DNA of 35,479 bases from Kiloniella laminariae DSM 19542 (lineage in GTDB: Bacteria > Pseudomonadota > Alphaproteobacteria > Kiloniellales > Kiloniellaceae): assembly GCF_000374005.1 (NCBI RefSeq), contig NZ_KB893143.1, forward strand, positions 1 to 35,479, read 5' to 3'. The notes below the pieces were generated by a model. It was given only the letters and a program-made list of their open reading frames with translations, searched no databases and had not been told where the DNA came from. Both the position numbers and the translations under genes were made by a program. This document shows, piece after piece, positions 15,762 through 23,142 of this stretch (within the stretch, counting starts at the first letter, position 1; each line of letters begins with the position of its first letter).

Positions 15762-16784
15762 ATGAATATGATATCGGAGCTTCCCACGCACGTACTTGTC
15801 ACTGGTGGTGCGGGCTACGTCGGCAGCGCTCTCGTACCAGCATTGTTGGCAGATGGTTATAACGTGACTGTATATGACATTTGTTTCTTCGGCGATGATC
15901 ATCTTCCCAAAGACGATCCTCGATTACAAATTATCCGTGGGGATATTCGTGACACGGAAAGTTTGGCTGAAGCCTTCTTGGGCATTGATACTGTAATTCA
16001 CCTAGCTTGCATTTCAAATGATGCCAGTTTTGAGCTGGATGAAAAGCTGAGTACGTCGGTTAATCTTACATGCTTTGAGCCCATGGTTAAGGCTGCAAAG
16101 AGAGCTGGTGTTCAACGTTTTATCTATGCTTCATCTGCATCAGTATATGGTGTGTCCAATGTACCTGATATTACCGAAGAGCACCCTTTGAAGCCAGTGA
16201 CTCTTTACAATGAATTCAAAGGTTTGTGTGAACCAATTTTGTTGCGTTATCATGATGATGATTTCTGTTGCATTATTGTGCGTCCGTCAACAGTCTGTGG
16301 CTATGCACCTCGTCAGCGATTAGATTTATCAGTTAATATTTTGACGAATCATGCTGTAACCAATTCGGTTATTCGGGTGTTTGGTGGTTCTCAACGCCGC
16401 CCAAATCTTCACATCAAGGATATGGTTCGTCTCTATCGAATGATGCTGACTGCTGATTCTGCGAAAGTAGGAGGTGAGGTGTTTAATGTTGGATGTGAAA
16501 ACGCGAGCATTCTTAGTATTGCAAAGGTTGTTCGTGCTGTTGTTTCTTCAGAATATCCAGGCAAAAAATCAATAGATCTTGTCGTTGAACCTTCAGATGA
16601 TATTCGCTCATATCACGTAAATTCAGAAAAAATTTCCCGGATATTGGGCTTCGTCCCTGAATATGGGATTCGGGATGCTGTTCAGGATTTATGTAGTGCA
16701 TTTTCTCTTGGAAACCTTCCTAACAGTATGGCTAATAAAAACTACTATAATGTTCAGCGTATGAAGGAGCTGAACGTGCAATGA
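15762..16784 (+). CDS. NAD-dependent epimerase/dehydratase (extended SDR)
   Basis: About 340 residues. The cofactor loop TGGAGYVGS is near residue 14, HLACISND follows strand 4, SSASVYG holds the catalytic Ser region and YNEFK the YxxxK pair. C-terminal NLHIKDMVRLYR and EVFNVGC fit nucleotide-sugar 4,6-dehydratase/epimerase/reductase families. The ATG at 15762 is preceded by AAGGATGA; an open frame extends further upstream but into the preceding gene. The last four bases overlap the next epimerase gene (ATGA). It would act on an NDP-sugar; substrate and reaction are unknown, but the position next to a radical SAM gene is suggestive. Confidence 0.8.
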   Translation: MNMISELPTHVLVTGGAGYVGSALVPALLADGYNVTVYDICFFGDDHLPKDDPRLQIIRGDIRDTESLAEAFLGIDTVIHLACISNDASFELDEKLSTSVNLTCFEPMVKAAKRAGVQRFIYASSASVYGVSNVPDITEEHPLKPVTLYNEFKGLCEPILLRYHDDDFCCIIVRPSTVCGYAPRQRLDLSVNILTNHAVTNSVIRVFGGSQRRPNLHIKDMVRLYRMMLTADSAKVGGEVFNVGCENASILSIAKVVRAVVSSEYPGKKSIDLVVEPSDDIRSYHVNSEKISRILGFVPEYGIRDAVQDLCSAFSLGNLPNSMANKNYYNVQRMKELNVQ

Positions 16785-17776
16785 GGCCTTTAAAACCTGT
16801 ATCTGTCGTCACTGGTGGAGCTGGCTTTATTGGAAGTCACATGGTTGATCTTCTCGTTTCTGAAGGTCATATTGTTCGGGTTATTGATAATTTAAGTGGC
16901 GGACGGATAGAGAATCTTGTCCAACATACTGGTTCTTCTCAATTGATTGTTGAAGAAAAAGATATTATCGATTTGGATGCCAATGATCGCCTTTTCTCAG
17001 AAGTGGACAACGTGTTCCACTTCGCAGGAATAGGGGATATCGTTCCGTCAATTGAAACTCCCGTAGACTATATGAACATCAATGTTCAAGGCACCGTTAA
17101 GGTCCTTGAAGCTGCCCGAAACGCAAGAATAAAACGGTTCGTTTATGCAGCATCTTCTTCCTGTTATGGCTTGGCTAACACACCAACGTCTGAAACTGCG
17201 GCGATCGAACTGCAGTATCCCTACGCCCTTAGTAAATATCTGGGTGAATTGGCTGCTTTCCATTGGCAGAAAGTTTATGGATTAAGTGTAAATTCTGTTT
17301 GTATCTTTAATGCTTACGGTACCCGGTCACGAACCACTGGTGCTTATGGTGCCGTATTCGGAGTTTTCCTAAGACAAAAACTTGCGGGGCATCCTTTTAC
17401 GGTTGTAGGGGATGGTACACAGAGCCGGGATTTTGTTTATGTAACGGATGTGGCTCGGGCATTTCTTGCCGCGGCAGAATGTGTTGCAGTAGGGGAGAGA
17501 TTTAATGTTGGATCTGGCAATCCCAGAACAATAAGTACCCTGGTTGAATTGTTAGGAGGCAGCATCAAGTATATTCCTTGGAGAAAAGGTGAGCCTAAAA
17601 TAACTCATGCAGATATATCGAAAATCAAAACCATGACTGATTGGGAACCGACGGTTTCTTTTGAGGAAGGCGTCCAAATGATCTTATCTGAGATTGATTA
17701 TTGGAAAGAAGCTCCTTTATGGACAGTCGATAGGATCTCTAAAGCTACAGAGGCTTGGCATAAATATCTGTCATAA
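16781..17776 (+). CDS. NAD-dependent nucleotide-sugar epimerase (GalE/WbpP-like)
   Basis: A 331-residue extended SDR. It has TGGAGFIGSH at about 11-20, HFAGIGD after strand 4, ASSSCYG, the catalytic YALSK, and the NAYG, QSRDFVYVTDVA and FNVGSG segments typical of UDP-hexose or UDP-N-acetylhexosamine 4-epimerases. Its start overlaps the stop of the preceding SDR by four bases. It is most like GalE/WbpP-type enzymes, yet a 4,6-dehydratase or heptose epimerase cannot be ruled out. It would serve in the cytoplasm, changing the configuration of a nucleotide sugar before transfer. Confidence 0.8.
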   Translation: MRPLKPVSVVTGGAGFIGSHMVDLLVSEGHIVRVIDNLSGGRIENLVQHTGSSQLIVEEKDIIDLDANDRLFSEVDNVFHFAGIGDIVPSIETPVDYMNINVQGTVKVLEAARNARIKRFVYAASSSCYGLANTPTSETAAIELQYPYALSKYLGELAAFHWQKVYGLSVNSVCIFNAYGTRSRTTGAYGAVFGVFLRQKLAGHPFTVVGDGTQSRDFVYVTDVARAFLAAAECVAVGERFNVGSGNPRTISTLVELLGGSIKYIPWRKGEPKITHADISKIKTMTDWEPTVSFEEGVQMILSEIDYWKEAPLWTVDRISKATEAWHKYLS

Positions 17777-17835
17777 ATCCATTTATTTTTAATTTCGCCC
17801 TAGTTTTCTTGGGTAGTATGATTGAGGAAGAGCGG

Positions 17836-18417
17836 ATGGATTTTCAAAATTACCTGGATGAAGTAGCCAGAATATGTTCCGAGCTCAAGTCTAAAGATTA
17901 TGAAGCTATTGCCCAAGAATTATTAAAACTAAAGAAGCAGCAGGGAAGGCTATTCATACTCGGTGTTGGCGGGAGTGCTGCCAACTGCTCTCATGCCGTA
18001 AATGATTTTCGAAAACTTTGTAATATTGAAGCTTACGCACCTGTTGATAATGTTTCGGAATTGACTGCACGAACGAATGATGAAGGCTGGTGCTCTGTAT
18101 TTGTTGAATGGCTTAAAGTTAGCAGGTTGTCTGAAAAAGACGTTATTATGATCTTTTCCGTGGGTGGGGGCGATGCTGAACGTAATCTATCTGTTAACCT
18201 TATCCGTGCTATCGACTTCGCCAGAAATAGGGGGGCCAAAATTGTATCGATTCTTGGGCGACATGGTGGGTACGCTGAGAAAAATTCGGATAGATGCATT
18301 GTTGTTCCCACAATGAAAGCGGAGCTTGTTACTCCATTAGGAGAAGCATTCCAGGCCATTATTTGGCACGCTCTGGTGAGTGATGAAAGGTTACAAGAAC
18401 ACAAAACCGTTTGGTGA
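17836..18417 (+). CDS. SIS-domain phosphosugar isomerase (GmhA-like)
   Basis: About 194 residues, a single SIS domain like sedoheptulose-7-phosphate isomerase. The phosphosugar loop GVGGSAANCSH is near 43-53, SELTARTNDEGW follows, and IFSVGGG and VPLGEAFQAIIWH-like segments (TPLGEAFQAIIW) close the fold. The ATG at 17836 has GAGGA at good spacing; TTG 17809 and ATG 17818 are in-frame alternatives. GmhA converts sedoheptulose-7-phosphate to a heptose-7-phosphate. A transaldolase that could make that ketose lies directly downstream, and kinase/phosphatase/nucleotidyltransferase partners follow within 7 kb. The exact ketose may differ from sedoheptulose. Confidence 0.75.
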   Translation: MDFQNYLDEVARICSELKSKDYEAIAQELLKLKKQQGRLFILGVGGSAANCSHAVNDFRKLCNIEAYAPVDNVSELTARTNDEGWCSVFVEWLKVSRLSEKDVIMIFSVGGGDAERNLSVNLIRAIDFARNRGAKIVSILGRHGGYAEKNSDRCIVVPTMKAELVTPLGEAFQAIIWHALVSDERLQEHKTVW

Positions 18418-18502
18418 TTTTTGTGTTTTGGTTGGGGCGTTAGTAATCCCAAAAGATACAGGTGAAATATTTTGTTTCTATTTCCAAACAAAAGGGCGGG
18501 TG

Positions 18503-19204
18503 ATGTCGATCCTGTTATATTTAGATAGTGCGAACTTAGATGAAATAAGGGGCGCGGCTAAAGATGAAACGATTGGGGGAATTACGACCAATCCAACATT
18601 GATGCGCAAATCAGGCATATCTAATTACGAAGAATTTGCAAGAAAAGCTCTGGAAATTATCCCAAATAAGCCTGTTTCCTTCGAAGTTTTCTCAGACGAT
18701 TTTGACGCCATGAAAAGAGAAGCCAGGATAATTGCAAGCTGGGGGGAGAATGCATTTGTTAAAATACCTGTTTCGACTACGGGAGGAGAGTTAACTTTCC
18801 CCTTAATCCAAGAGCTCTCAAGTGAAGGGTTGCAATTAAATATCACTGCTGTTTTTACGTTGGATCAGGTGCGTGGGGTTTCACGGGTTTTATCAAAAAC
18901 TACTCCAGCAATAATTTCCATTTTTTCTGGACGGCTTGCTGACTCAGGTCAAGATCCTGAAGTGATATTTCAAAAGTCGGTTGATATTTGTCGCGATCAG
19001 AAAAATGTGAAATTGCTGTGGGCAAGTACGCGGGAGATTTTTAATATTGTTCAAGCAGAACGCTCTGGAGCTGATATTATAACTGTTACAGCAGATTTGC
19101 TTGGTAAGCGGGAGCTTTGGGGGAAGGATCCAGATGAGTTTTGCCGTGAGACAGTTCAAATGTTTTATAACGATGCTTTGGCGACCGGTTATAAAATTGG
19201 GTAA
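18503..19204 (+). CDS. Transaldolase-family protein (short TalC/FSA-like form)
   Basis: A 233-residue protein of the small transaldolase/fructose-6-phosphate aldolase group. D8 (LYLDSAN), N30 (TTNPT) and the Schiff-base lysine K87 (FVKIPVS) are in place. The residue after VSF is Glu (E61), as in transaldolases; fructose-6-phosphate aldolase has Gln there. The ATG has GGGCGGG just upstream. Transaldolase with fructose-6-phosphate and erythrose-4-phosphate gives sedoheptulose-7-phosphate, the substrate of the GmhA-like gene before it. A private transaldolase in a glycan cluster suggests a dedicated supply of the seven-carbon (or other long-chain) ketose phosphate. Confidence 0.85.
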   Translation: MSILLYLDSANLDEIRGAAKDETIGGITTNPTLMRKSGISNYEEFARKALEIIPNKPVSFEVFSDDFDAMKREARIIASWGENAFVKIPVSTTGGELTFPLIQELSSEGLQLNITAVFTLDQVRGVSRVLSKTTPAIISIFSGRLADSGQDPEVIFQKSVDICRDQKNVKLLWASTREIFNIVQAERSGADIITVTADLLGKRELWGKDPDEFCRETVQMFYNDALATGYKIG

Positions 19205-19248
19205 CTTCTTTATTTCAATAAATCAAATATGGATATGATTTAAATACG

Positions 19249-20199
19249 ATGCGTGTGATTATTTGCGGGTTGGGAAATCAAGGAAAAAAAAGATCACGTG
19301 TTGCTGGTGATGATGTTTGCGCAATGATTGATCCAATAGCTGTCGAGGCCGATTATAATAAATTTTCCGCTATTTCAGACTTGTCTTTTGAAGCCGGACT
19401 GATCTGTACACCAGAATACGAAAAGCTGAGTTTGATTAAATCACTACTGGATTCTGGTAAACATGTAATGGTCGAAAAACCATTGTATTCCAGTAATCAC
19501 ACTGAACTTCTTGAGTTGTTTAAATATGCTCGGGCGAACAATAAAGCTCTTTATGTTGCATATAATCATCGCTTTGAGCCCCATATACAGACTGCTAAAG
19601 ACCTCTTGGAACGTGGGAGTTTTGGGGCGATTTATAGTGTTAAAATGTTCTATGGGAATGGCACAGCACAAGATGTTCGGTCATCGCCTTGGAGAGATAG
19701 CGGGCTTGGTGTCCTCGGAGATTTGGGGTGTCACTTACTAGATTTGACATTGTTTTTACTTGGACCAAAAACCAAATCCGCCACATTTATGCCGTGGATC
19801 GTTAAGAGTAATGAAAACAAAGCTCCTGACTATTGCCTCTTTGGTACTCAAGGTTCTTCAAACTGCCCAAGGATCGTTCTCGAGGCTAGTTTACTCTCCT
19901 GGCGGAATATGTTCTCGATAGAGATTGTATGCGAAAAAGGAAGTTTACTAATTGATTCCTTATGTAAGTGGGGAAGAAGTACTCTTACTGTAAGGATGCG
20001 AAAATACCCAAGCGGTCGCCCTGACGAAAAGATCACGACAATAGTTGCGGACGATGTCACCTGGGAGCATGAATATTCTTTTTTCAAAGATCTTTGTTCT
20101 GATTTGGGAGGATATGATTGGGAGCGAGATATTTGGATTAATACTGTTATGCAGAAGCTAGCTCCTGAGCTTTTCTGTCAAATTGGTGGAGAGATTTAG
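19249..20199 (+). CDS. Gfo/Idh/MocA-family oxidoreductase
   Basis: A 316-residue NAD(P)-dependent sugar oxidoreductase. The Rossmann motif is ICGLGNQGKKR (5-15), EKP is at 76-78, and GDLGCHLLDL carries the active-site-type histidine. It is shorter than most family members and unlike the WbpB-like gene at 4504 in its C-terminal half. Its stop shares one base with the GTG start of the next gene (TAGTG), so the two are probably translated together. Context inside the heptose-like module suggests oxidation or reduction of a heptose or amino-heptose intermediate, but the substrate cannot be read from sequence. Confidence 0.78.
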   Translation: MRVIICGLGNQGKKRSRVAGDDVCAMIDPIAVEADYNKFSAISDLSFEAGLICTPEYEKLSLIKSLLDSGKHVMVEKPLYSSNHTELLELFKYARANNKALYVAYNHRFEPHIQTAKDLLERGSFGAIYSVKMFYGNGTAQDVRSSPWRDSGLGVLGDLGCHLLDLTLFLLGPKTKSATFMPWIVKSNENKAPDYCLFGTQGSSNCPRIVLEASLLSWRNMFSIEIVCEKGSLLIDSLCKWGRSTLTVRMRKYPSGRPDEKITTIVADDVTWEHEYSFFKDLCSDLGGYDWERDIWINTVMQKLAPELFCQIGGEI

Positions 20200-21467
20200 T
20201 GGAAGGACAGATTGCTGTTGCAGGACTGTCTCATATGGGAATTGTGATGGCGGCAACGTTTGCGGCCAAGGGTATGAATGTCGTTGCAATTTCAGAAAAT
20301 TCCTCTCTTGTTGACAAGTTAAAGAAGGGGGAGGCGAATATAAGTGAGCCCGGGTTGGAGGCGGTTCTTTTAAATGTTGGCGACCAAATTATATTCAGTA
20401 CGGATGATGCATTATTGTCAGAATGCCAACTGATTTTTTGTTGCTTGGATGTGCCCACTTCGGATTCAGGAGAAAGTGATCTGAGTTCTGTCTCTAGATA
20501 TCTTGATCTGATCGAAAGGCGTGCTCCAGCGAGTGTAGTGGTGATTATGAGCCAGGTACCGCCTGGGTTTACTCGACAATGGGCTAAAACGCGTCAGTCG
20601 AATACCTATTACCAAGTAGAGACATTGGTTTTTGGTGAGGCGATGCAAAGAGCAAAAGCACCTGAAAGGATCATAATCGGCTCTGATGGAGGGGAGGATA
20701 AAGTTCCTCGGCTTTATCAAGATTTACTTGATAAATTTTCATGTCCTTTGTTTCATATGTCATTTGAAAGTGCTGAGATTGCTAAGATTTCCATAAATTT
20801 GATGCTGGTTGCATCTATTTCAGCCGCAAATACCCTCGCAGAGATCTGTGAAGCCCATACTGCGGATTGGTCGGATATCCAAAAAGTTCTGCATATGGAT
20901 CGCCGTATAGGTCCTTTTGCCTACCTTACTCCTGGGCTCGGGATTGCAGGTGGAAACCTTGAACGTGATCTTGAAACTATTGATAATTTACTCGTAAACG
21001 CTCATGACGATGTCGGAATTGTTGCTGCTTTCCGTCGGAATAGTTTATGGCGTAAAACGTGGCCGGAGAGGGTATTAGAAAGGGAGTTCGGTGATTCGTT
21101 AAAGGATTGTAGAGTAGCTTTGTGGGGACTGGCGTATAAATCCGAGACCGATTCTTTGAAAAATGCAGCCTCTCTCATATTGTTAAAATACCTTAGCTTA
21201 ACTCATGTCGCTATTTTTGACCCAGTAGTACAGTCTTTTACGCCTCAAAATTCAAACCATAGAGTAAGTCCGACCGCCTTGTCGGCCTGTGAAGGAGCAG
21301 ATGCTCTAATTGTCATCACACCGTGGAAACACTTTTCCAATTTGTGCCCTAAAGAAGTTGCCTCTGTAATGAAAGGCAACTTGGTTCTCGATCCTTTTTC
21401 ATGTTTGGACCGACAAGCTTGGGAAAAGGCTGGATATAAAGTTTTGGCGCTGGGACGTGGAATTTAA
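20199..21467 (+). CDS. UDP-glucose/GDP-mannose dehydrogenase homologue lacking the catalytic cysteine
   Basis: A 422-residue member of the nucleotide-sugar 6-dehydrogenase family. The N-terminal Rossmann motif is AVAGLSHMG and the C-terminal domain has ALWGLAYKSETDSLKNA, matching the family's conserved ending. Catalytic K196 and N200 are kept (EIAKISIN). However, the segment that normally reads GxGGxCxPKD is GIAGGNLERD: counting back from the conserved D257, the nucleophilic Cys is N253. Without it the enzyme should not complete the aldehyde-to-acid oxidation. It may do a single oxidation, act at another carbon, or have lost dehydrogenase activity. GTG start coupled to the preceding Gfo/Idh gene. 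Confidence 0.75.
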   Translation: MEGQIAVAGLSHMGIVMAATFAAKGMNVVAISENSSLVDKLKKGEANISEPGLEAVLLNVGDQIIFSTDDALLSECQLIFCCLDVPTSDSGESDLSSVSRYLDLIERRAPASVVVIMSQVPPGFTRQWAKTRQSNTYYQVETLVFGEAMQRAKAPERIIIGSDGGEDKVPRLYQDLLDKFSCPLFHMSFESAEIAKISINLMLVASISAANTLAEICEAHTADWSDIQKVLHMDRRIGPFAYLTPGLGIAGGNLERDLETIDNLLVNAHDDVGIVAAFRRNSLWRKTWPERVLEREFGDSLKDCRVALWGLAYKSETDSLKNAASLILLKYLSLTHVAIFDPVVQSFTPQNSNHRVSPTALSACEGADALIVITPWKHFSNLCPKEVASVMKGNLVLDPFSCLDRQAWEKAGYKVLALGRGI

Positions 21468-21473
21468 CTGGCT

Positions 21474-22352
21474 ATGTCAACGAGAAAACAAAAAGTAGCT
21501 GTTGTGACCGGGGCTAGCAAAGGTATTGGAGCAGGGGTCCGTGATTACTTACTCGAAGATGGATGGTTGGTATTCGGTCTATCTCGTTGGGCCGAAAAAT
21601 CGATTCATAAATCATACATTCCTGTCGTTTGTAACGTGTCTGATGAAACATCCGTCAAGGATGCTTTTTCTGTAATCTCAACACAAACGAAATTTTTAGA
21701 CGCTGTGATTAATGCCGCTGGTATCTATGGCCCCATAGGCCCTACACTTGATGTTCCTGTGGAGGAATGGCTTGAAACGTTTAAAGTTAATACCTTGGGG
21801 CCTTTACTGATAATACGAAATAGTATTGATCTATTAAAGAAGACAAAGGCGCCATCAATAGTCAATTTTGCCGGGGGAGGCGCATTTGATCCTTTACCTC
21901 GATACTCGGCGTATGCTGTTTCAAAATCAGCAATTGTTCGTCTTACGGAGACCCTTGCGGTAGAGTTCGGTCACGGCATTACTATTAATGCCGTTGCACC
22001 AGGATTTGTCGCTACCGAGATCCATCAAGCAACATTGAATGCAGGTGTTGAGATGGCGGGCGAGCAATTTTATGAGCATACCTTGCGTAAGCTTGAAGAA
22101 GGCGCAGTGCCTATTGAGTTGCCGGTTAAACTGGTTTCCTGGTTACTGTCTCCGTATACACGTGGGCTGACTGGGAAAACACTTAGTGCTAACTTTGATC
22201 CTTGGCAGAGCCCTGAATTTCCTGACCTTGTTGAGATGATTAATGCTTCGCCACTCTATACGATGAAACGGATCAACCCAGTTAACCTGGAGCAAGATGA
22301 TAAAGTCCTACGAAAGATGATCGTCGGGATTGATAATGTGTTGGAATTGTAA
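21474..22352 (+). CDS. Short-chain dehydrogenase/reductase
   Basis: A 292-residue classical SDR with TGASKGIG (12-19), NAAG (79-82) and the active-site pair Y146/K150 (YAVSK). The position 13 residues before the Tyr, normally Ser, is Gly in FAGGGAF, so the classical Ser-Tyr-Lys triad looks altered; Ser or Thr elsewhere may substitute. A C-terminal extension of about 45 residues follows the usual SDR end (from NFDPWQSPEF). The gene starts six bases after the upstream stop and its stop shares one base with the next ATG (TAATG). Probably a keto-sugar reductase of the heptose-like module; substrate unknown. Confidence 0.75.
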   Translation: MSTRKQKVAVVTGASKGIGAGVRDYLLEDGWLVFGLSRWAEKSIHKSYIPVVCNVSDETSVKDAFSVISTQTKFLDAVINAAGIYGPIGPTLDVPVEEWLETFKVNTLGPLLIIRNSIDLLKKTKAPSIVNFAGGGAFDPLPRYSAYAVSKSAIVRLTETLAVEFGHGITINAVAPGFVATEIHQATLNAGVEMAGEQFYEHTLRKLEEGAVPIELPVKLVSWLLSPYTRGLTGKTLSANFDPWQSPEFPDLVEMINASPLYTMKRINPVNLEQDDKVLRKMIVGIDNVLEL

Positions 22353-22897
22353 TGGGCAAGATCAAAGGGCTGTTTCTTGATCGTGATGGTGTTCTTAATT
22401 ACTCACTAATTAGAGAAGGAAAGCCCTTTGCGCCACGTTTTCTCTGTGACTTTAAGTTGTATGAAGAACTTAAGTGGGACTTGTTTCAACTCTCCGATCA
22501 GGGAATAAAAATAATTGTCGTTACCAATCAACCTGATCTGTCAACAGGAAAGCAGACACCAGAAATTTTATCAATAATGCATGAAAAATTGCTCGATACC
22601 TTTCCTATTGATGAGATACTGACTTGCCCACATATTGAAGAGCATGGTTGCTTTTGCCGTAAGCCTTTACCAGGCTTAATTCTTACTGCAGCACAAAAAT
22701 GGGATATTGACCTTGAGTCGAGTATTTTGATCGGTGATCGATGGCGTGATATTGAGGCTGGTATTGCTGCAGGTTGTTTTTCAATTTTTATTGATCATGG
22801 GTATGTTGAGAAGTATCCGAGCGGGATGGATTTAACGGTAACTCACCCCTTAGATGCCATACGTTTTTCCTGTGAAAAGCTTTTGGATTTGGGCTGA
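22352..22897 (+). CDS. gmhB: HAD phosphatase, GmhB-like (heptose bisphosphate 7-phosphatase)
   Basis: A 181-residue HAD-IIIA phosphatase. The DxD motif is DRDG (D10, D12), VTNQ is motif II, and the zinc-binding set C92, H94, C100, C102 (CPHIEEHGCFCRKP) marks the GmhB/HisB-N group. GmhB removes the 7-phosphate of D-glycero-manno-heptose 1,7-bisphosphate before nucleotide activation. It is followed by a strong hairpin terminator, ending this block, while the HldE-like kinase/nucleotidyltransferase that would act before and after it begins about 250 bases further on. Family and general reaction are well supported; the natural sugar is inferred from neighbours. Confidence 0.85.
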   Translation: MGKIKGLFLDRDGVLNYSLIREGKPFAPRFLCDFKLYEELKWDLFQLSDQGIKIIVVTNQPDLSTGKQTPEILSIMHEKLLDTFPIDEILTCPHIEEHGCFCRKPLPGLILTAAQKWDIDLESSILIGDRWRDIEAGIAAGCFSIFIDHGYVEKYPSGMDLTVTHPLDAIRFSCEKLLDLG

Positions 22898-22936
22898 TTT
22901 TTTTTGAAAATATTATTTCCAGATTATATCTTTAAG

Positions 22937-22974
22937 AAAAAAGAAAGGCTGGGTAATAGCACCCTTTCTTTTTT
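22937..22974 (+). terminator. Rho-independent terminator
   Basis: AAAAAAGAAAGG (22937-22948) and CCTTTCTTTTTT (22963-22974) are perfect complements around a 14-base loop, giving a stem with a 3' T-rich arm about 40 bases after the gmhB-like stop. It is the strongest hairpin in the window and should end the transcript from upstream. Its A-rich 5' arm could also work for antisense transcripts. The remaining gap (22975-23142) has no visible gene and probably holds the promoter of the next gene, but I see no clear -35/-10 pair. Confidence 0.8.
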
Positions 22975-23142
22975 GTAAAGTATGGGGGAATTCTTTAGAA
23001 AAACGATAGGTTTCCTAGACAAAAATCAAGCCGATAAGCATAAGTAAAATTGTACGATATATATTTTAATTGAAATGTAAGTGAGAATCTTTGCTCGAAA
23101 AGATCAGGTTCTTTCATCAAGGAATTGGATTTAAGTAAAACC

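Noticed and set aside
18033-18491. A 152-codon open frame on the minus strand
   Set aside because: It is antisense to the SIS isomerase and shows no domain motif.
18380-18502. An N-terminal extension of the transaldolase
   Set aside because: The extra 41 residues overlap the SIS gene and match nothing in the family; the ATG at 18503 has a strong ribosome-binding site and gives the usual family start.
20199-21467. A standard UDP-glucose or UDP-GlcNAc 6-dehydrogenase (ugd/wbpA)
   Set aside because: The catalytic Cys is replaced by Asn at 253, so the normal gene name was not used.
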